Below, in pieces: positions 39,421-43,199 of a DNA stretch of 43,199 nucleotides. The stretch covers positions 1 to 43,199 of the forward strand of contig NZ_BBNN01000052.1 of NCBI RefSeq assembly GCF_000829695.1, in the 5' to 3' direction. Made by a program: the position numbers and the translations under genes. This DNA comes from Streptomyces sp. NBRC 110035. GTDB taxonomy: Bacteria; Actinomycetota; Actinomycetes; Streptomycetales; Streptomycetaceae. The stretch's first letter is position 1. The number at the start of each line of letters is the position of its first letter. The notes beneath the pieces were generated by a model, which saw nothing but the letters and a program-made list of their open reading frames with translations, did not search any database and was not told the DNA's origin.

Positions 39421-39786
39421 TCAGCCGCGCAGATCGAGCATGGCGGACATGGCCGCCACCACGGACGGGGCGACCTGGTAGTAGACCCCGGTGCCACGCC
39501 GCCCGGAGGTCAGCAGAACGGCCTCGCGCAGCTTCTTCAGGTGGTGGGAGACGGTCGGCCGGGAGACGCCGACGTCAAAGATGTCGCACACGCACGCCTC
39601 CCCGCCCGGGTGGGAGGCGATCCTGGAGAACAGCCGCAGACGCACCGGATCCGACGGGGCCTTGAACACGGCGGCCGTCTTCTCCGCGTCCGTCGGGGAC
39701 AGCTCCCCGGCCGTGACCGGCGGGCAGCACGGCACCGCACCGCCCTCCCGGAGGACGGGCAGCTCCACCACCCATGACTTCGACAT
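39421..39786 (-). CDS. arsR: ArsR-family metalloregulator
   Basis: The 121-aa repressor has a winged helix (residues about 35-105) and the arsenite-type site ACVCDIF (Cys65, Cys67) at the start of the DNA-binding helix pair. The recognition helix is VSRPTVSHHLKKLREAVLL. A further Cys pair at residues 20-21 could add ligands. ATG at 39786 lies inside a divergent inverted repeat. It probably represses itself and the divergent arsO-like operon until As(III) or Sb(III) binds. Confidence 0.9.
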   Translation of the reverse strand: MSKSWVVELPVLREGGAVPCCPPVTAGELSPTDAEKTAAVFKAPSDPVRLRLFSRIASHPGGEACVCDIFDVGVSRPTVSHHLKKLREAVLLTSGRRGTGVYYQVAPSVVAAMSAMLDLRG

Positions 39787-39848
39787 GCATCTATGTTGAC
39801 ACTCGCCGATATGGGTGGCAAGCTCCGATGCATTGACAGGTGTCGAAG
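39778..39848. promoter_or_regulatory. divergent ArsR operator region
   Basis: CTTCGACA-TGCATC (39778-39791) and GATGCA...TGTCGAAG (39828-39848) are inverted relative to each other; the outer 8 bp match perfectly. TTGACA occurs twice (39796-39801 and 39834-39839). The left arm overlaps the arsR start codon. Confidence 0.5.
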
Positions 39849-39860
39849 CAAGGACTCGTC

Positions 39861-40031
39861 ATGACTGCCGCCCTCCGTACCGTGCTCACCGCAGCCCGCG
39901 CCCGCCGCACCGCCCGCCATCTGACCGGTGTCAGGTTCTGTGACACCTGTGCCCAGGTCAGCGACAGCGCCGCCCGAGCGGAAGAATTTCGGCAGCACGT
40001 CCAACTGACCGCCTTCACCCACGCGCGCTGA
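39861..40031 (+). CDS. small CxxC protein upstream of the arsO-like gene
   Basis: A 56-aa basic protein from the ATG at 39861, with AAGGA 6 nt upstream. It has an Arg/Ala-rich helix (TVLTAARARRTARHL) and then GVRFCDTCAQVSDSAARAEEFR, whose CDTC could bind a metal or thiol-reactive metalloid. Small proteins of this type are common in Streptomyces, but I know no assigned function. It lies 31 bp before the flavoprotein gene and shares its promoter. Confidence 0.65.
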   Translation: MTAALRTVLTAARARRTARHLTGVRFCDTCAQVSDSAARAEEFRQHVQLTAFTHAR

Positions 40032-40062
40032 ACCCCTTCGCCCCTCGAGGAGACCGAGCATC

Positions 40063-41460
40063 ATGAGCACCCAGCAGCTCCCCGTCGTCGTCATCGGAGC
40101 CGGCCCCGCCGGACTCGCCGCCGCCGCCCACCTCGTCGAGCGCGGCATCGAGCCCCTCGTTCTGGAAGCGGGCGACCGTGCCGGCGCGGCCGTCCGCGAG
40201 TGGAGCCATGTACGCCTGTTCTCCACCTGGGGCGAGGTCGTCGACCCGGCCGCCGAGAAGCTCCTCGCCCCGACCGGCTGGACCAGGCCCGACCCGGCGA
40301 CGTACCCGTCCGGCGGCGACTGGGCGGAGCGGTACCTGCAGCCGCTCGCCGATGTCCTCGGCGAGCGGGTCCGCACCGGCGTCACGGTCACCGGTGTCTC
40401 CCGGGCCGGCCGTGACCGGATCGTCGACGCCGACCGCGGGACCCAGCCCTTCGTCGTGCACGTCGCCCGCGCCGACGGCCGCGAGGAGCGGATCCTCGCC
40501 CGCGCGGTGCTCGACGCCTCCGGCACCTGGACCACGCCGTCCCCGGCCGGAGGCAGCGGACTGCCCGCGCTCGGCGAGAAGGCGGCGGCCGACCGGATCA
40601 CCTACCGCGTCCCGGACCTGAAGGACCCCGCCGTCCGCGCCCGCTACGCGGGCAGGCGCACCGCCGTGATCGGCTCCGGCGCCTCCGCCTTCACCGCGCT
40701 GGCCTACCTCGCCGACCTGGCCGAGTCCGAGGACGGCACGGGCACGCACGCGGTGTGGATCCTGCGCCGGGGCATCTCCGGCTCCACCTTCGGCGGCGGC
40801 ACCTCCGACCAGCTGCCCGCCCGCGGCGCGCTGGGCCTGGCGGCGAAGGCCGCCGTCGACGACGGCCACGCGGACGCGGTCACGGGCTTCCGCACCGAGG
40901 CGTTCGAGCGTGACGGTGACGGTCGTCCGGTGCTGGTGGGCGAGGACGGGCGGCGGCTGGAGCCGGTGGACGAGGTGATCGTGCTGACCGGGTTCCGCCC
41001 CGACCTGTCCTTCCTCTCCGAGGTCCGCCTGAACCTGGACGAGCGACTCCAGGCCCCGACCGAACTGGCCCCGCTGATCGACCCCAACCAGCACTCCTGC
41101 GGCACCGTCTACCCGCACGGCCACCGCGAGCTGTCCCACCCCGAGCAGGGCGTCTACCTGGTCGGCATGAAGTCCTACGGCCGCGCCCCGACCTTCCTCG
41201 CCATGACCGGCTACGAGCAGGTCCGCTCCGTCGCCGCGGCCATCGCCGGCGACCTCGACGCCGCCGACCGCGTCGAACTCACCCTCCCCGAGACCGGAGT
41301 CTGCGGCGGCGCGGGCCTGTTCGACGCCCCCGACACCCAGCAGGCCGACGGCGGCGGCTGCTGCGCCGCGCCGGAACCCCAGCTCGTCCGGCTCGGCACG
41401 CCTGCGGCAGCAGCGGTGGCCGTCGAGGAGGCTCCGGCGGGCGGCTGCTGCGGCTCGTGA
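40063..41460 (+). CDS. FAD-dependent NAD(P)-binding oxidoreductase, ArsO-like
   Basis: The 465-aa flavoprotein has an N-terminal FAD fold (VVVIGAGPAGLAAAAHLVERG), a second nucleotide-binding motif near residue 200 (RRTAVIGSGASAFTALAYLADL) and late conserved segments EVIVLTGFRPDLSFL and GVYLVGMKSYGRAPTFLAMTGYEQVRS. This is the flavin monooxygenase-like family found next to arsR in actinobacteria and called ArsO. The C-terminus bears three Cys clusters (GVCGG, GGGCCAAP, GGCCGS), likely thiol ligands for a metalloid. ATG at 40063 follows GAGGAG. The actual substrate is not established. Confidence 0.85.
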   Translation: MSTQQLPVVVIGAGPAGLAAAAHLVERGIEPLVLEAGDRAGAAVREWSHVRLFSTWGEVVDPAAEKLLAPTGWTRPDPATYPSGGDWAERYLQPLADVLGERVRTGVTVTGVSRAGRDRIVDADRGTQPFVVHVARADGREERILARAVLDASGTWTTPSPAGGSGLPALGEKAAADRITYRVPDLKDPAVRARYAGRRTAVIGSGASAFTALAYLADLAESEDGTGTHAVWILRRGISGSTFGGGTSDQLPARGALGLAAKAAVDDGHADAVTGFRTEAFERDGDGRPVLVGEDGRRLEPVDEVIVLTGFRPDLSFLSEVRLNLDERLQAPTELAPLIDPNQHSCGTVYPHGHRELSHPEQGVYLVGMKSYGRAPTFLAMTGYEQVRSVAAAIAGDLDAADRVELTLPETGVCGGAGLFDAPDTQQADGGGCCAAPEPQLVRLGTPAAAAVAVEEAPAGGCCGS

Positions 41461-41481
41461 CCGACCTCAACACTTGCGGCA

Positions 41482-41522
41482 GCGGGGCCGCGACCGGAAC
41501 AGGGGACCGGTCGCGGCCCCGC
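41482..41522 (+). terminator. terminator hairpin after the arsO-like gene
   Basis: A perfect 16-bp stem (GCGGGGCCGCGACCGG and its complement) with a 9-nt loop, 22 bp beyond the stop. Confidence 0.88.
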
Positions 41523-41639
41523 GCCGCCCTCGCCCGCCGCCCTCGCCCGAGACCGCCCGCACGACCGCCCTGATCGCACTCGGCGGTCCCACCACAGCCG
41601 CCCTGGCGTTCGCCCCCCGGCCCTTACCACTGCCGGGGC

Positions 41640-41850
41640 GTGACCGCCCTCGGCGACGGCGCCCACATCAGTACCGGCCTGACCGTCCCGCACCGCAAAC
41701 GTCCCGGACGGCCCCTGTTGAAGGGCGAGGAGGAGGACGCACAGCACCGCGAGGTCCACGCCTGCGTCGGGCACGCCTTCTCCTGCAGGAAGAACTACAG
41801 GATCCACGCAACCAGTCGGGCGAGATCCGCGGTCGACATGCCCGTCGCTC
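41640..41850 (+). pseudogene. remnant of an IS5-type transposase C-terminus
   Basis: About 70 codons read ALGDGAHISTGLTVPHRKRP, then GRPLLKGEEEDAQHREVHACVGHAFSCRKNYRIH. In intact IS5-group transposases the same stretch runs GDxAYxxTGLxxPxRKRPGRPLLxGEEEDNxxHRxVRARVEHxxxRMKxYKIL and includes the catalytic Glu of RARVEH. Here that Glu is Gly, several motif residues have drifted, and the frame is lost after NYRIH. No start codon or inverted repeats remain. Confidence 0.75.
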
Positions 41851-41868
41851 CGTCCGGGACACCGCGGT

Positions 41869-42150
41869 TCACGCTGTCGCAGTCTTCTCGCGGTCGTGAG
41901 CGTGGCGCACTGCACAGGTGGCGGCAACCACCGCGGAGCGAGCCGAGCCGAGGGCCGCGCGGGCGGCATCGAGGTCCGGATCCTCGGCCAGCAGGTTCGA
42001 GACATCGACGACGCAGTCGATCAAGTGCACGGCGACACGCCCGATCTGGTCGGCCCGAGCGCTCTCCTCGTCGAGGATCTCGCGAGCCCGGCTCAGCAGT
42101 CCGAGCACTTCCTGCAACGGCAGCGTGGGATCAGCTTCCGAATCGTTCAA
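41869..42150 (-). CDS. hypothetical protein, 93 aa
   Basis: A small acidic, helical protein: LPLQEVLGLLSRAREILDEESARADQIGRVAVHLIDCVVDVSNLLAEDP, then LDAARAALGSARSAVVAATCAV. No transmembrane segment. ATG at 42150 has GGGAGG 5 nt upstream, which supports translation. I do not recognise the family; the heptad-like pattern suggests a helical bundle. It lies among decayed mobile DNA, 119 bp from the TrpB-like fragment. Confidence 0.6.
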   Translation of the reverse strand: MNDSEADPTLPLQEVLGLLSRAREILDEESARADQIGRVAVHLIDCVVDVSNLLAEDPDLDAARAALGSARSAVVAATCAVRHAHDREKTATA

Positions 42151-42269
42151 TGTCGCCTCCCTGAACCCTTCGCTCCCTTGTCGATTCGAGTCACCGATAT
42201 CCCACTGCGCCGCTGTGGCCGAGTACGCTCCCGCGCTCCTGCCCCGGACGGCATTCCGATCCGCCTGGC

Positions 42270-42740
42270 CTACGGCAGGCTTCCGAGGGACGTCCGGATC
42301 TCCTCGTCGCTGGGCTCGGAGTCGACCATCTCTCCGGAGAGGAACTGTTCGTATTGCAACTGCAGCAGGGCCTCTTCACCGAGGACCGTCTGGTGGAGCA
42401 GAACGTGGTTCTCGCCGCTGCCGATGGAGAAGCGCGCGGCGGACCGGGTGGCGGCGTACTCGATGGCCTCGGCATTGGCGATCCCGAGGCTGCCTGGCGC
42501 GTCGGGGTTCTCCCGCAGCGCCGCCCGGCCCACTTCGGTCAGCGTGCTCGGGCTCTTGATGACCCGGGCTCCGTTGAGCCGCATGAGTGTGCCGCGGTAG
42601 GGCTTCTGCTCGTAGCTGCACCGCACCATGAAGACGGTGCATTCCATTCCGTACGGGTGGCAGGCCATGGCCAGAGCGGTGCCCCACTGAGCTGTTCCCA
42701 GTAACCGTCGGCCACCGTCCGTGAGCGGGAGGCGCGTCGC
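42270..42740 (-). pseudogene. fragment of a TrpB-like PLP-dependent enzyme
   Basis: About 155 codons match the middle of the TrpB2-type tryptophan synthase beta-like family. The sequence reads GTAQWGTALAMACHPYGMECTVFMVRCSYEQKPYRGTLM, then SPSTLTEVGRAALRENPDAPGSLGIANAEAIEYA, then NHVLLHQTVLG. The family normally continues for another 200 residues, but a stop follows soon after. The N-terminal half, including the PLP lysine region, is missing where the IS5-type element begins. GAGQWG is altered to GTAQWG. It is a dead gene truncated at both ends. Confidence 0.75.
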
Positions 42741-42776
42741 GCGGTCCGCGGTATCCCCCAAGTCCGGGCAGGCGTA

Positions 42777-43199
42777 AGGCCCCTGGTAGGAACGATCTTG
42801 CGACAGAAAGATCCGACCGAGGGGCCTCACGTGCCGACCAGTGTCACATACACCGCCGTGCCCGATGTGAGGCGGTCCACCGCCGAGCACCCGGCCGGTC
42901 TCCTGCGCGACCACCGAATCGTGGCCAGGACCCGCAAGGGGCGACGCGCGCTGGGCTGCTTCAAGCAGGCCGTGCTCGTGCTGCGCTGGTTCCTCGACGG
43001 CACCCGACTGGCCCAACTCGCCCGCGACAACGGCCTGTCGGTCTCCACCTCCTACCGCTACCTCCACGAAGGACTGGCCGTCCTGGCCGCCGGCGCACCG
43101 GACCTGTCCACCGCGCTGGAGCGTGCGAAGGCAGCCGGGCTGACGCATCTGAACCTCGACGGTACGGTCATCCGCACGGACCGCGCCGCCGCCCCGGGC
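42777..43199 (+). mobile_element. left part of an IS5-type insertion sequence, cut by the window end
   Basis: It begins near 42777 with AGGCCCCTGGTAGGAACGAT and contains a small GATCTT/AAGATC hairpin (42794-42813) before the transposase start. The boundary is placed where the TrpB-like homology stops, so it is approximate. The right end is outside the window. Confidence 0.65.
42831..43199 (+). CDS. IS5-type transposase, N-terminal part (runs off the window)
   Basis: From GTG at 42831 the frame stays open to the window end (123 codons seen). It has an N-terminal helix-turn-helix (FKQAVLVLRWFLDGTRLAQL, then ARDNGLSVSTSYRYLHEGLAVLAAGAPDL) and then THLNLDGTVIRTDR, which contains the first catalytic Asp of the DDE domain. 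This is the arrangement of the IS5-group transposases abundant in Streptomyces. No Shine-Dalgarno is obvious. Confidence 0.8.
   Translation, partial: MPTSVTYTAVPDVRRSTAEHPAGLLRDHRIVARTRKGRRALGCFKQAVLVLRWFLDGTRLAQLARDNGLSVSTSYRYLHEGLAVLAAGAPDLSTALERAKAAGLTHLNLDGTVIRTDRAAAPG

Noticed and set aside
41474..41899. 141-codon Arg/Pro-rich frame after the arsO-like gene
   Set aside because: It starts before the terminator hairpin, lacks a ribosome site and reads the IS5 remnant in the wrong frame.

Overview
The window is high-GC actinobacterial DNA and almost certainly Streptomyces chromosome. Codons are strongly GC-biased at the third position, GTG and TTG starts are frequent, and the gene order galU - glp - moaC - mog - rimJ-like - glpR / formyl-THF cyclo-ligase / ruc (FmdB) / mscL / fruRKA / hrdD is the conserved neighbourhood of hrdD in Streptomyces. 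Part of it (galU, moeA-type gene, rimJ, glpR, cyclo-ligase, ruc, mscL) also matches the Mycobacterium tuberculosis Rv0985c-Rv0996 region as I know it.

Layout. 1-3650 is mobile DNA: a complete IS4-family element bounded by 40-bp inverted repeats whose right end lies 38 bp from the start of a second, different DDE transposase gene. This stack abuts the 3' side of a tRNA-Ala(CGC). 4040-9706 is a leftward run (galU, glp, moaC, mog, GNAT, glpR) that joins sugar-nucleotide supply, molybdopterin-type enzymes and the Glp/GlpR (SepX-like) cell-division pair. 9787-22345 is mostly rightward housekeeping: cyclo-ligase, then (leftward) a membrane-anchored penicillin acylase-family enzyme, a CPA-type antiporter, an MFS exporter, a CIRCE-controlled ruc chaperone gene, MTA phosphorylase, a SAF/CpaB-like protein, mscL, a P1-family peptidase and a DUF6227 protein. 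22434-27060 holds a small membrane protein and the fructose PTS operon fruR-fruK-(71-aa ORF)-fruA. 27402-30260 holds a TetR regulator, sigma factor hrdD with a perfect SigR-type promoter, and a phosphinothricin-acetyltransferase-like GNAT.

30316-36034 is a regulator/effector region: a MarR gene divergent from a DODA-type dioxygenase with paired operator-like sites, a TetR gene upstream of a DHA2 efflux pump with several palindromes, and a secreted M6-type metalloprotease. 36112-39321 is a dormancy/hypoxia-like set: two tandem-domain universal stress proteins, a 41-codon remnant of an alcohol dehydrogenase, a repeat-rich divergent promoter and a CBS-CBS-BON gene broken by a 1-bp frameshift. 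39421-41460 is a divergent arsR / arsO-like module with a small CxxC protein. 41461-43199 is decayed mobile DNA: an IS5-type transposase remnant, a small hypothetical gene, a TrpB-like gene fragment and the left end of another IS5-type element that runs off the window.

I do not see a clearly new multi-gene defence or biosynthetic system. The best leads are the translationally coupled 71-aa ORF inside the fru operon, the CIRCE-ruc pairing, the probable ACG start of the antiporter, the palindromic operators and hexanucleotide arrays in front of the usp/CBS genes, and the second transposase, whose family I could not settle.
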